Part shown: piece after piece, positions 9,203 to 17,432 of the stretch
How positions within the stretch are numbered: the stretch's first letter is position 1
Layout: the number at the start of each line of letters is the position of its first letter
Source of the DNA: Thalassolituus maritimus
GTDB taxonomy: Bacteria > Pseudomonadota > Gammaproteobacteria > Pseudomonadales > Oceanobacteraceae
Assembly (NCBI GenBank): GCA_913019975.1
Contig: CAJWBH010000011.1
Location: forward strand, 1-64,000
Reading direction: 5' to 3'
DNA: 64,000 nt
Made by a program: the position numbers and the translations under genes
Notes under the pieces: model-generated
Seen by the model: the letters and a program-made list of their open reading frames with translations, nothing else
The model's database searches: none
Told to the model about the DNA's origin: nothing

Positions 9203-9496
9203 ATGGGAAAGCCAGCCTCACGCATCACTGACATGCACGTCTGCCCGATGTCATCTGGTCCGGTACCGCACGTTGGCGGCCCTATTGTCTCTCCCGGTGC
9301 ACCTACAGTGCTCATCGGTAATATGCCTGCCGCGACTCTGGGCAGTATGTGTGTCTGCGTTGGGCCTCCCGACTCTATTGTCATGGGCAGTACAACCGTC
9401 CTGATGAGCAATAAGCCTGCAGCACGGATGGGCGACTCAACAGCTCACGGCGGTAAGATTGTATTGGGCTGCCCGACCGTTTTGGTGGGCGGGTGA
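9203..9496 (+). CDS. PAAR-domain spike-tip protein
   Basis: This 97-aa protein consists of little more than a PAAR domain. It begins MGKPASRITDMHVCPM, carries two Pro-Ala-Ala-Arg-like repeats (MPAATLG and KPAARMGDSTAHGG) and ends GCPTVLVGG. The His and Cys residues (DMHVCP, AHGG, LGCP) fit the zinc site at the tip of PAAR cones. It sharpens the VgrG spike and can carry effectors. Start and stop nearly touch the neighbouring genes (TGA at 9494-9496, next ATG at 9497), showing one transcription unit with the genes on both sides. Confidence 0.94.
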   Translation: MGKPASRITDMHVCPMSSGPVPHVGGPIVSPGAPTVLIGNMPAATLGSMCVCVGPPDSIVMGSTTVLMSNKPAARMGDSTAHGGKIVLGCPTVLVGG

Positions 9497-9994
9497 ATGG
9501 TGAAGCTTTCTCTTTTTATCGTATTAATAATTGCATTCGTAGGGGCTAACGCGATGTCAAAGAACAATAAAACGTGCTTATTCTCAGCAATATCCGGCAC
9601 GATCACGCTCAATGGCAAGCCAGTTGCAAATGCAAGAATAAAGAGAGTTTCAGACGAACGGATTGACGAGTCAAAGACGGATGAAAATGGCTACTTCAGC
9701 ATGCCTTCTGTTTTCGACACATCCATTTCCAATGCAATCAGGAAGTTCGTTCCCAGTCAGTTTGTTTCCCCACAGACGCTTTATGTTTATGTAGATGGGA
9801 TGGAATACCAACTATTAGAGGGAATCAAACGTAAAGAGAGTGAATTTTCAGAATCACGGGGTAAACCTTGGATAATAAGCTGCGAATTAAGCGATGATCC
9901 AATCCGGTTCAGAATTGAAGGAAATGCCTTTTCTTCTAGGTGTAAGTGGGATGCTGAACACGACAGGAAGAAAATAATTTTACCACCAGAGTAA
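9497..9994 (+). CDS. Exported small protein, candidate lipase immunity protein
   Basis: This 165-aa protein begins with a signal peptide (MVKLSLFIVLIIAFVGANA). Its N-terminal half resembles a carboxypeptidase-regulatory-like beta fold (SGTITLNGKPVANARIKR ... SKTDENGYFSMP); a DUF6795-type assignment is possible but unconfirmed. It sits directly between PAAR and the lipase. Lipase effectors that act in the periplasm or on membranes need an exported immunity protein in the producer, so immunity is a sensible role; an adaptor role is possible. Composition shifts here to visibly A+T-rich, unlike vgrG and PAAR, suggesting that this gene and the lipase came in together as a cargo cassette. An internal Met at residue 20 would remove the signal peptide and is less likely. 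Confidence 0.8.
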   Translation: MVKLSLFIVLIIAFVGANAMSKNNKTCLFSAISGTITLNGKPVANARIKRVSDERIDESKTDENGYFSMPSVFDTSISNAIRKFVPSQFVSPQTLYVYVDGMEYQLLEGIKRKESEFSESRGKPWIISCELSDDPIRFRIEGNAFSSRCKWDAEHDRKKIILPPE

Positions 9995-10025
9995 TATCCA
10001 TACATTTGCAAGGGATTATATAATT

Positions 10026-11261
10026 ATGGAATTTCCACCACTGATGGCCGCAGAGATAGCGAACGATATCTACTATCTTGTTACAGCCGATAATACCGGA
10101 TTCGGATATGAAACCTTTTACGATTTACACGAAGGTTACCTAGAGCTTCCAGAGCCACCTAGACTTGGTAAAAATACTGATTGTTCCACCCTGCCAATTC
10201 TAAAGGGAACTACGGGTTCCTTATTTTTCCTTAAATCTCAAACAGGTATGGGGCTAACAGCATTCGGGAAGGAATCGGGCTATAAGGGCCACGCTTTCAT
10301 AGTATTCCGAGGTACAAACAAAAAATTCGCCGCAGATATTCTAACTGATGCAAGCGTAGGGATTACACAAAGATCCTCATATGGCCACCCGGTTCATAAT
10401 GGATTTTCTGAATCATTCAATTCAATGAAGAGCCAAATAGACCCATTTTTGATTGAATGCGGTAAACGAAATATCGAACAGCTTCATATCATAGGCCATA
10501 GCCTTGGTGGCGCCCTCGCCACTCTATGTACTGAATACTCAAAATCCAAATATCCTACTCTACCAGTAAAATGCTATACATTTGGCTCTCCCCGAGTTGG
10601 CCTGAGGAACTTTTCCGATGAATTCACAAGGAAAATTGGTCCACAGAATATATACCGAGCTTATCACCGCACTGACCTGATTCCATGCATCCCATGCTGG
10701 CCTTTTATGCATGTTCCGGTAACTACAGGTGCAGACTATGACTATTTCCTGCCTAGTTCAGGTAATTTTGCAGCCTTAGCAGCACACGATATGGAGTTGT
10801 ATAAAGACTCCGTCGAAGGTAAAAAGTGGCCAGCATTGAGAGGGCTGAAATATGAACACTTGCAGCCTACCGAAATTGAGCCTTGGCTTAATAATAAGTC
10901 GCCAGTTAGCTTTACCCCGACAAATCTTGAGTATTTAGATAAGGCTATTAACTATGTACTACTAAAAGTAGCAAAAGGTATAGGAAGCGCGGTTGGAGCG
11001 GGATTGACTGGATCGTTTACACTTCTGGATCAATTGGCTTACGTTTTAAGAAAGGGGATAGACCTAACCAAACATCTGTCCACGCTTGTACTTTCGCTGC
11101 TCAGAAAAATCGCTGAGTTGCTTGGAATGAGAAGGACCATTGAAGCAGCAGATGCTACCTTGGCCTTTATTAGAAATCTATTTGAAAGACTACACCGAAA
11201 AGTCAGTGAGCAAGCCCAGAAAATTCTCGATGCTGTTTTGGTTAATGGAAAATCGATATAA
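10026..11261 (+). CDS. Class-3 lipase, probable T6SS phospholipase effector
   Basis: This 411-aa protein has an alpha/beta-hydrolase lipase_3 domain. The pre-nucleophile block HAFIVFRGTNKK is at 89-100. The nucleophile elbow GHSLGGAL puts Ser159 as catalytic serine. TFGSPRVG is at 185-192. HRTDLIP gives Asp217, and LAAHDMELY gives His254. The C-terminal about 110 residues (from 305) contain Gly/Ala- and Leu-rich amphipathic segments that could contact membranes. There is no signal peptide, as expected for a T6SS substrate. Its place behind hcp-vgrG-PAAR strongly suggests delivery by this system. The A+T-rich composition differs from the core genes. A bidirectional terminator follows. Confidence 0.9.
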   Translation: MEFPPLMAAEIANDIYYLVTADNTGFGYETFYDLHEGYLELPEPPRLGKNTDCSTLPILKGTTGSLFFLKSQTGMGLTAFGKESGYKGHAFIVFRGTNKKFAADILTDASVGITQRSSYGHPVHNGFSESFNSMKSQIDPFLIECGKRNIEQLHIIGHSLGGALATLCTEYSKSKYPTLPVKCYTFGSPRVGLRNFSDEFTRKIGPQNIYRAYHRTDLIPCIPCWPFMHVPVTTGADYDYFLPSSGNFAALAAHDMELYKDSVEGKKWPALRGLKYEHLQPTEIEPWLNNKSPVSFTPTNLEYLDKAINYVLLKVAKGIGSAVGAGLTGSFTLLDQLAYVLRKGIDLTKHLSTLVLSLLRKIAELLGMRRTIEAADATLAFIRNLFERLHRKVSEQAQKILDAVLVNGKSI

Positions 11262-11265
11262 AAAC

Positions 11266-11289
11266 CGGGGCTTTCGCCCCGTTTTTTTT
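11266..11289. terminator. Bidirectional terminator between lipase and clpV
   Basis: CGGGGC-TTTC-GCCCCG is followed by eight T on the plus strand. AAAAA precedes the stem, so it gives a T-run on the minus strand too. It serves the convergent lipase and clpV transcripts. Confidence 0.93.
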
Positions 11290-11300
11290 CCTACCGATAA

Positions 11301-13961
11301 TCAGCTTACCTGATAAGTAAAGTCACCGTCTTCGGTGGCACCAATGTGCACCTTAGTAACTTCTTCGCCTTCGGCCATCTTCGCTAAGCACTCTGATGCC
11401 AGCGCCGGCAGCACGGTACGGTTGAGGATGGTTTCGATGTTACGAGCACCGGTATCGGATTCCTGACAACGTGCGACGATATTGATGAGTACATCTTCGT
11501 CGTAGCTGAATTCCGCACCGTATTTCTCGGTGAGGCGCTTCTCGATGCGACGCATGTTGATCGCTGCGATCTGCATCAGGTTCTCATCATCCAGTGGGTA
11601 GTATGCGATGGTATTCGCACGACCCATGAATGCCGGCTTGAAGTGCTGAAGTAAATGCGGACGGATATTATCAAGCAATACTTCAGGCTCTGGTTTCTCT
11701 TCAACCTGATTGAAGATAGCGCGAATCGCATCTTCACCCGCGTTCGACGTCATGATGATGATGGTATTCTTAAAGTCGATATCCCGGCCTTCACCGTCTT
11801 TGATCGTACCTTTATCGAACAGGTTGTAGAAAATGTCCTGAACGCCTGGGTGTGCCTTCTCCATCTCATCCAGCAGGATGACGGAGTACGGCTTACGGCG
11901 TGCAGCTTCGGTCAGTACACCGCCTTCGCCATAACCCACATACCCCGGAGGTGAACCAAGAAGCATAGAAACTTTATGCTCTTCTTTAAATTCAGACATG
12001 TTGATGGTGGTGATATTCTGCTCACCGCCAAATAACTCATCCGCCAGTGCAAGAGCCGTTTCTGTTTTACCCACACCCGACGTACCACAGAACAGGAAAA
12101 CGCCCATTGGCTTACGCGGATCAGTTAAACCAGCACGCGAGGTCCGGATGACCTGTGCGATTGCTTCCAGCGCATGTGGCTGACCAATAACACGCTGGCC
12201 CAAGCGATCAGCAAGTGTCTGTACCGCAGTAATCTGATCACTGACCATTTTACCGACCGGAATACCTGTCCAGTTGGCGATCACCTCAGCGATAGCCTGC
12301 TCATCAACATTCGCTTGCATCAGAGGTGCATCCCCCTGAATGCCACTCAGTTCAGCGGTAAGCGCCTTCAGTTGAGTTTTAAGCGCATCGGCATCGCTGT
12401 CTGACAGTTTGTTGTCAGCATCTGCCATAAAGTTCTGGTCGATCTGGTCACGACACTCGCGGATCTGAGTAATCAATGCGGTTTCCTGTTCGTACTGAGT
12501 ATTCAGATCAGCTAACAAGGTCTCTGCATTCTGTTTTTCTGCGTACAGATCAGCCAGACGTTCGGTATGCTCTCCCGTCGCCGCCGCTTCCCGCTCCAGT
12601 TTACCTATGGTTGTTTCCGCTCGTTGAATACGACGCTGAGCATCTTCAATCGCACCCGGTGTCGCCGACTGGCTGAGTGCTACACGTGCACACGCGGTAT
12701 CCAGCAGGCTGACCGATTTATCCGGAAGCTGACGACCCGGAATATAGCGATGAGATAAAGTCACAGAAGCGATAATGGCTTCGTCCAGAATACGGACCTT
12801 ATGGTGATCCTGCAGAGACTGAGCGATGCCTCGCATCATATCGATCGCTTTCTCTTCCGATGGTTCTTCAACTTTTACAACCTGGAAGCGACGGGTCAAC
12901 GCTGGGTCACGCTCAAAATATTTTTTGTATTCAGCCCAGGTCGTCGCAGCAATAGTGCGCAGCTCGCCACGTGCCAGTGCAGGTTTCAGAAGGTTTGCTG
13001 CATCGCCCTGTCCTTCTTTTCCGCCCGCGCCAATCATGGTGTGCGCTTCATCGATGAACAGAATAATCGGAGTGACGGAAGCACGGACTTCTTCAATAAC
13101 AGATTTAAGACGGTTCTCAAATTCGCCTTTCACGCTCGCACCTGCTTGCAGCAAGCCAAGGTCGAGAGTACGTACAGCAACACCTTTCAGCGGTTCAGGC
13201 ACGTCACCCGCGGCAATACGCAAAGCGAAGCCTTCAACCACTGCGGTCTTACCGACACCGGCTTCACCCGTCATGATCGGGTTGTTCTGACGACGGCGGG
13301 TCAGGATGTCGATGCACTGACGAATCTCTTCATCACGGCCAAGTACCGGGTCAATCTGACCACTCTGAGCACGCTCCGTTAAGTTCACTGTGTACTTATC
13401 AAGCGCTGGCGTTTTAGACGCAGACACAGGGCCTGCCTGGCCGCCTTCTGAGCCTGGTTCATTACCACGAACCAGTGAATCGGTCTCGCCAGTGGTGCCG
13501 AAAATAGCGCGGGCAGTTTCACGGATAGATTCTGGCGCAATCTCTTTTAACTCAGGGCAGCTTTCAAGGAGCTGACGACGCGTGCTGTCTTCTAACAGCA
13601 AGGCCGCAAGCAGGTGACCTGAGCTGACGACGGGTTGTGCGTAGTCGACTGAAGCCAGCATCCAGGCGTTCTTAGCGGCTTCGACAATACTTGGGGCGAG
13701 AGCAGCCGGACGACTGCTGCCTGAACGGAAACGCGAGATCGTACCGGCCAGTTGTTTGGCGACACTCCCAGGATTAACGTCATGTTTTTCCAGCAAGGTA
13801 ACAAAATCGGTGTCAGAGATATCGAGGAGTTTCAGCAACCAATGTTCGAGTTCAACATTGTACTGGCTGTGAGCAAGACACAGACCTGCTGCTCCTTCGA
13901 GCGAGTCCCTCATATAGGGCGACATTTTGTCGACCAGCGACTTCAGATTGATGTTAATCAT
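11301..13961 (-). CDS. clpV: ClpV (TssH): T6SS sheath-disassembly AAA+ ATPase
   Basis: This 886-aa ClpB-type ATPase has the N-terminal double-repeat domain (1-155) that binds the contracted sheath. AAA+ domain 1 has Walker A GEAGVGKT at 232-239 and Walker B ILFIDEAH at 300-307. A middle coiled-coil domain spans about 430-540. AAA+ domain 2 has Walker A GTSGVGKT at 626-633 and pore motif GYVGYGEGG. It recycles contracted TssBC. It is the last gene of the minus-strand T6SS block. The start has a clear ribosome-binding site (GAGGAATAAACCC). Confidence 0.97.
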   Translation of the reverse strand: MININLKSLVDKMSPYMRDSLEGAAGLCLAHSQYNVELEHWLLKLLDISDTDFVTLLEKHDVNPGSVAKQLAGTISRFRSGSSRPAALAPSIVEAAKNAWMLASVDYAQPVVSSGHLLAALLLEDSTRRQLLESCPELKEIAPESIRETARAIFGTTGETDSLVRGNEPGSEGGQAGPVSASKTPALDKYTVNLTERAQSGQIDPVLGRDEEIRQCIDILTRRRQNNPIMTGEAGVGKTAVVEGFALRIAAGDVPEPLKGVAVRTLDLGLLQAGASVKGEFENRLKSVIEEVRASVTPIILFIDEAHTMIGAGGKEGQGDAANLLKPALARGELRTIAATTWAEYKKYFERDPALTRRFQVVKVEEPSEEKAIDMMRGIAQSLQDHHKVRILDEAIIASVTLSHRYIPGRQLPDKSVSLLDTACARVALSQSATPGAIEDAQRRIQRAETTIGKLEREAAATGEHTERLADLYAEKQNAETLLADLNTQYEQETALITQIRECRDQIDQNFMADADNKLSDSDADALKTQLKALTAELSGIQGDAPLMQANVDEQAIAEVIANWTGIPVGKMVSDQITAVQTLADRLGQRVIGQPHALEAIAQVIRTSRAGLTDPRKPMGVFLFCGTSGVGKTETALALADELFGGEQNITTINMSEFKEEHKVSMLLGSPPGYVGYGEGGVLTEAARRKPYSVILLDEMEKAHPGVQDIFYNLFDKGTIKDGEGRDIDFKNTIIIMTSNAGEDAIRAIFNQVEEKPEPEVLLDNIRPHLLQHFKPAFMGRANTIAYYPLDDENLMQIAAINMRRIEKRLTEKYGAEFSYDEDVLINIVARCQESDTGARNIETILNRTVLPALASECLAKMAEGEEVTKVHIGATEDGDFTYQVS

Positions 13962-14014
13962 GGGTTTATTCCTCGTTCATCTCTGAAATTATTGAATCCA
14001 TGTGATCCGTGCGA

Positions 14015-15154
14015 TTAGTAAGCCATCGGTAATGCATCATCCGGAACAGGCACGTGTTGGGATAGCCTGACTGATAACGCGTTTTCTTTTATCTTTTCTG
14101 GGTTCATATAAGTATTCCAACCAAGTAAAGGTTCAGACTTAGTTGGGTCGAATAAATCGTCAAGCGGAAAATATCTGGCGTCCAGCTTCACTTCAATATC
14201 AAAGTCCTGCTCTTCGCCAACGCTCATACGAATAAATGATTTTAATTCTTCAAGACCGCGAGACCCTGGCGCCAGGCTATGAAACTCTTCTTCATTGTGC
14301 GGCACGGTAATAACGGTAAATTTACTTTGTGCCTGATAACAACGGGTGCCCATGACCGTGCTGACACCCAGCGCATTATTCACGCCATGAGGGTGATCCT
14401 CGTCCGGGAGCCGGCAGCGTGCGTCTTCAGGTAAGTCGTACCATGAGCCATTAAACTGCTCGATATAGGTTTCAAGACCAAACATGCCTGCAATACTGCT
14501 CCTTAAAGACTCAGCTGAACAGATTCCACGGGCAAAGTGAGCGGCATACTGAGCAATTGGTTCATCCGGCATGGTGGAGCGATAACGTAACTCGGGAATA
14601 CCCAGCCCCGCCAACGACAATAAAGCATCAGTAAACAGGTCTTTCTTTTCAGTCCCCTCTCTGACTGTCCTCTCGAACGAAGGGCCCATCTGGTACTTGT
14701 GCCATGCCTCATAAAACAACGAAATAGTGCGATGATTAAACAGGTCGAGGTAATCTTTCAAAGCCGGATTTTTCTGTCTCAGCTCAGAAATTACCGTCTC
14801 ACTCAGATAGTAAGGCATCACCCCCTGACTACCCGTCAGCCCCATCATGGCGACTTCGACCTGCCATTGCAGTGCAGGGTTTTCCTCAGAGTCGTGACTG
14901 TGAATGCGTTTCTGAGATACCTTGGTGACGTCAGAACCATTGAAGGCCAGCGAATTTCGAGACGTAAAGTGAACCGCCTCCTGATCCGGACGCGCTAATC
15001 CACCGACAGACGCATCGGCAACATCGTCATCCTCGGTATTCTGCTGTGATGCAGACTCAAGCAAACGCACCGCCTGAAAAAAATCGAAGCGTTGTGGCTC
15101 GCTCTGCAATTGCTCAATCAGATTAAGGCTTTTTCGCCGGCGCGCGGTGGCCAT
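14015..15154 (-). CDS. tssG: TssG: T6SS baseplate protein
   Basis: This 379-aa protein matches the ImpH/VasB family: the start SLNLIEQLQSEPQRFDFFQAVRLLE, then VAMMGLTGSQGVMPYYLSE and FNHRTISLFYEAWHKYQ are family hallmarks. TssG joins TssE, TssF and TssK in the baseplate wedge. Its start overlaps the 3' end of tssF by 37 bp, so translation is probably coupled. The ATG follows GGGGAGTTTAAGCG. Confidence 0.95.
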   Translation of the reverse strand: MATARRRKSLNLIEQLQSEPQRFDFFQAVRLLESASQQNTEDDDVADASVGGLARPDQEAVHFTSRNSLAFNGSDVTKVSQKRIHSHDSEENPALQWQVEVAMMGLTGSQGVMPYYLSETVISELRQKNPALKDYLDLFNHRTISLFYEAWHKYQMGPSFERTVREGTEKKDLFTDALLSLAGLGIPELRYRSTMPDEPIAQYAAHFARGICSAESLRSSIAGMFGLETYIEQFNGSWYDLPEDARCRLPDEDHPHGVNNALGVSTVMGTRCYQAQSKFTVITVPHNEEEFHSLAPGSRGLEELKSFIRMSVGEEQDFDIEVKLDARYFPLDDLFDPTKSEPLLGWNTYMNPEKIKENALSVRLSQHVPVPDDALPMAY

Positions 15155-16947
15155 CGCTTAAACTCCCCATCTTTTCCATTAAGCGTTACGGTTAACTTGG
15201 TAAACGAATTAATCGACCCGTACAGACCGAAGAAACGCTCCATAACACTGGCGAACATAAGCGGGCTCGTTCCCGCAAGCATTACTGGGTCCAGTTCGAG
15301 ATCAATCTGTGTTCCGCGACACAAAGACACCATGCCATCCACCTGAACGGGCGACGTAACGGGCTTAGTATGAATCGCAGCAATCGCGTCGATCATATTG
15401 CGTGTACTGGCGGAGTCTCTGAAATCGTACAAGCGCAGAATCTCTTTAAGCGCTTCTACGGAGCCTCCCCCCTGACTCAGGGACAGGTGGTTAAGATTGA
15501 GGTGAGAAATCAAACGCCAGTAACCGCGTTCCCGCAGAGGCGGGCGGATGGTCGCAGACGGAACAACCACACACTGGATACGCTCGGTCGGATATTCATC
15601 ATCAACCACTTCAAAATATGGTCGCCCTTGCCCCGTGGTCAGCTTTCTCGGCACATTACGATTTGTGCACAAAAGCTTCATCTCGAGGTTCTGATTTTTC
15701 ACCTGATGCGGATTAAAATTCATATCCACAAGACTGATATCGACCTCAGATGCCAGTTCATTGCGATGGTCGCCTTCAAGCACCTCGCGGCGATGCGTTA
15801 GCCAGAACGCAGGTTTAGCATCGGTGTTACGGCTGTGGTTCATGCCATAAAACGGACGGTATGGAGTGTAATAGCCATCACTGTCGGTCGCGCCAACATC
15901 CGTAATGCTATACACCTCCAGACCATCGCGACGACGGGAATCCGGAACAACGGGATAACGCGACTCGGTGTGCGTTAAGGCCACAGGGTCAGCCGTCGTC
16001 TCGAATATATTCACAATCGGCGTACAGCCAAGTGCAAACATTCCGGCATTCACCTGATGCTCCAGTTCTGAGTCACTCTCACGCAGATAAAAATAGACGT
16101 TGAGCGTATTGGTGTACGACTCGTTCATCGCCACATCAAGCTGAGTAAGATCAATAAACTGGAACTTCTCCTGAAACGCAAAAAACTCAGTTAATAGTCG
16201 ATAACCCGCAAATGAATTCGGTGGGTACGGAAGCATCCCTTCGTCGGTACCAAAACCTACCTGTTCCAGACAATCAGAGTTAAGGAACACCGGGGCTACG
16301 TCTGACTCACCGTTAGCGACAACAACTTTAAAGCACTTGGTTAACAGCAAATCATAGAGTGGATGAACGTGCTGCAGCTGACCTTTAAGAAACAAACGAA
16401 TCTTTGAAAAATCCATTTCATTCATAACCAGGTCTTCGCTCAGCGTTCTGAAAGAGACCTTAAGCACGGCAGCAGCCCCCTGCACCTCCAGGCTGCCTGG
16501 CGCAACAAAAGGCCGTGGCATTAACTGAGCTGTTTCTACTTTCAAGGGCAGCAGTTCAACCGGGTAAGAAGTCGTGAATCGACACTCTTCACCATCAGAA
16601 TCTGTATCAAGCAAGGTACCTGCCGGTATCTGTACGGGCGCATCCAGGTCATCAAGTGGAGCAAACTGGGTGATCGCCATCGATGGCACTGGGCGCAGGT
16701 AGTGCGGATACAGAGTCTCCAGCATGGCATCCGTCAGTTCAGGAAAGTCATCACTCAACTTCTGCTGAATACGCGCATTCAGAAAGGCAAAGCCGGAAAG
16801 CAGACGCGACACCAACGGATCATCCACAGAGTCACTGCCTAGCTTAAGGCTTTCAGCGACGGAAGGATGCTGGCGTGCAAAATCACTGGCCGATTGCTTA
16901 ATAAACGCCAGTTCTTTTTCGTAATGATATAAGAGCCTGTCGCTCAT
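15118..16947 (-). CDS. tssF: TssF: T6SS baseplate protein
   Basis: This 609-aa protein is of ImpG/VasA type. It begins LLYHYEKELAFIKQSASDFARQHP, followed by VSRLLSGFAFLNARIQQKLSDDFPELTDAMLETLYPHYLRPVPSM, both classic for the family. It is a central component of the baseplate wedge with TssG. It starts 2 bp after tssE and overlaps tssG. Length is normal for the family (about 580-630 aa). Confidence 0.96.
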   Translation of the reverse strand: MSDRLLYHYEKELAFIKQSASDFARQHPSVAESLKLGSDSVDDPLVSRLLSGFAFLNARIQQKLSDDFPELTDAMLETLYPHYLRPVPSMAITQFAPLDDLDAPVQIPAGTLLDTDSDGEECRFTTSYPVELLPLKVETAQLMPRPFVAPGSLEVQGAAAVLKVSFRTLSEDLVMNEMDFSKIRLFLKGQLQHVHPLYDLLLTKCFKVVVANGESDVAPVFLNSDCLEQVGFGTDEGMLPYPPNSFAGYRLLTEFFAFQEKFQFIDLTQLDVAMNESYTNTLNVYFYLRESDSELEHQVNAGMFALGCTPIVNIFETTADPVALTHTESRYPVVPDSRRRDGLEVYSITDVGATDSDGYYTPYRPFYGMNHSRNTDAKPAFWLTHRREVLEGDHRNELASEVDISLVDMNFNPHQVKNQNLEMKLLCTNRNVPRKLTTGQGRPYFEVVDDEYPTERIQCVVVPSATIRPPLRERGYWRLISHLNLNHLSLSQGGGSVEALKEILRLYDFRDSASTRNMIDAIAAIHTKPVTSPVQVDGMVSLCRGTQIDLELDPVMLAGTSPLMFASVMERFFGLYGSINSFTKLTVTLNGKDGEFKRWPPRAGEKALI

Positions 16948-16949
16948 AA

Positions 16950-17429
16950 TCAGAAAATCTCCGAGACATTTACCGTCTGATTGACGGGGTTTAACGCCGA
17001 TTCAAATATAATCATTTCTTGTAGCGGGTTGACGTTGAGCGTTGCCTCAACCCGGAAACGGATTGTGGGGTCTTCATTATCAATCGCCACGTCCGTCTTC
17101 ACTTTGACGGAGCGAATCCGTGGCTCAAAACGCTTCACAGCTTTTTCAATCCGGCGACAGAATTCATTGCGACTATCGAACGATGTCATATTGATTGTCG
17201 ATAAATCAGGCAAGCCGTAGTTGAGAACGCAGTCGTCCAGATGGCTATATCCCGCAGGCGGTGACACACAGCAGTAACGGGTATTAAACAGATTCTCGAG
17301 GTCGCGACGTATGCTCTCGCGAAGGCTGCGCACAATCTGATGACTCTGGCGAAAATCTGTGCCCTTGTTCTGTTCCAGGAAACGATCAAGCAAAGGGGCA
17401 ACGAGTGGTTTATCTTTCAGTTCAGACAT
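16950..17429 (-). CDS. tssE: TssE: gp25-like T6SS baseplate protein
   Basis: This 159-aa protein belongs to the phage gp25/lysozyme-related baseplate family. It contains LLDRF near the start, the SIRRDLENLFNTRY segment, GLPDLSTI and the conserved FEPRIRSVKVKT region. It initiates sheath polymerisation on the baseplate. The gene starts 3 bp after the stop of the second sheath gene and has an AAGGTG ribosome-binding site inside that gene. Confidence 0.95.
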   Translation of the reverse strand: MSELKDKPLVAPLLDRFLEQNKGTDFRQSHQIVRSLRESIRRDLENLFNTRYCCVSPPAGYSHLDDCVLNYGLPDLSTINMTSFDSRNEFCRRIEKAVKRFEPRIRSVKVKTDVAIDNEDPTIRFRVEATLNVNPLQEMIIFESALNPVNQTVNVSEIF

Positions 17430-17432
17430 ACA

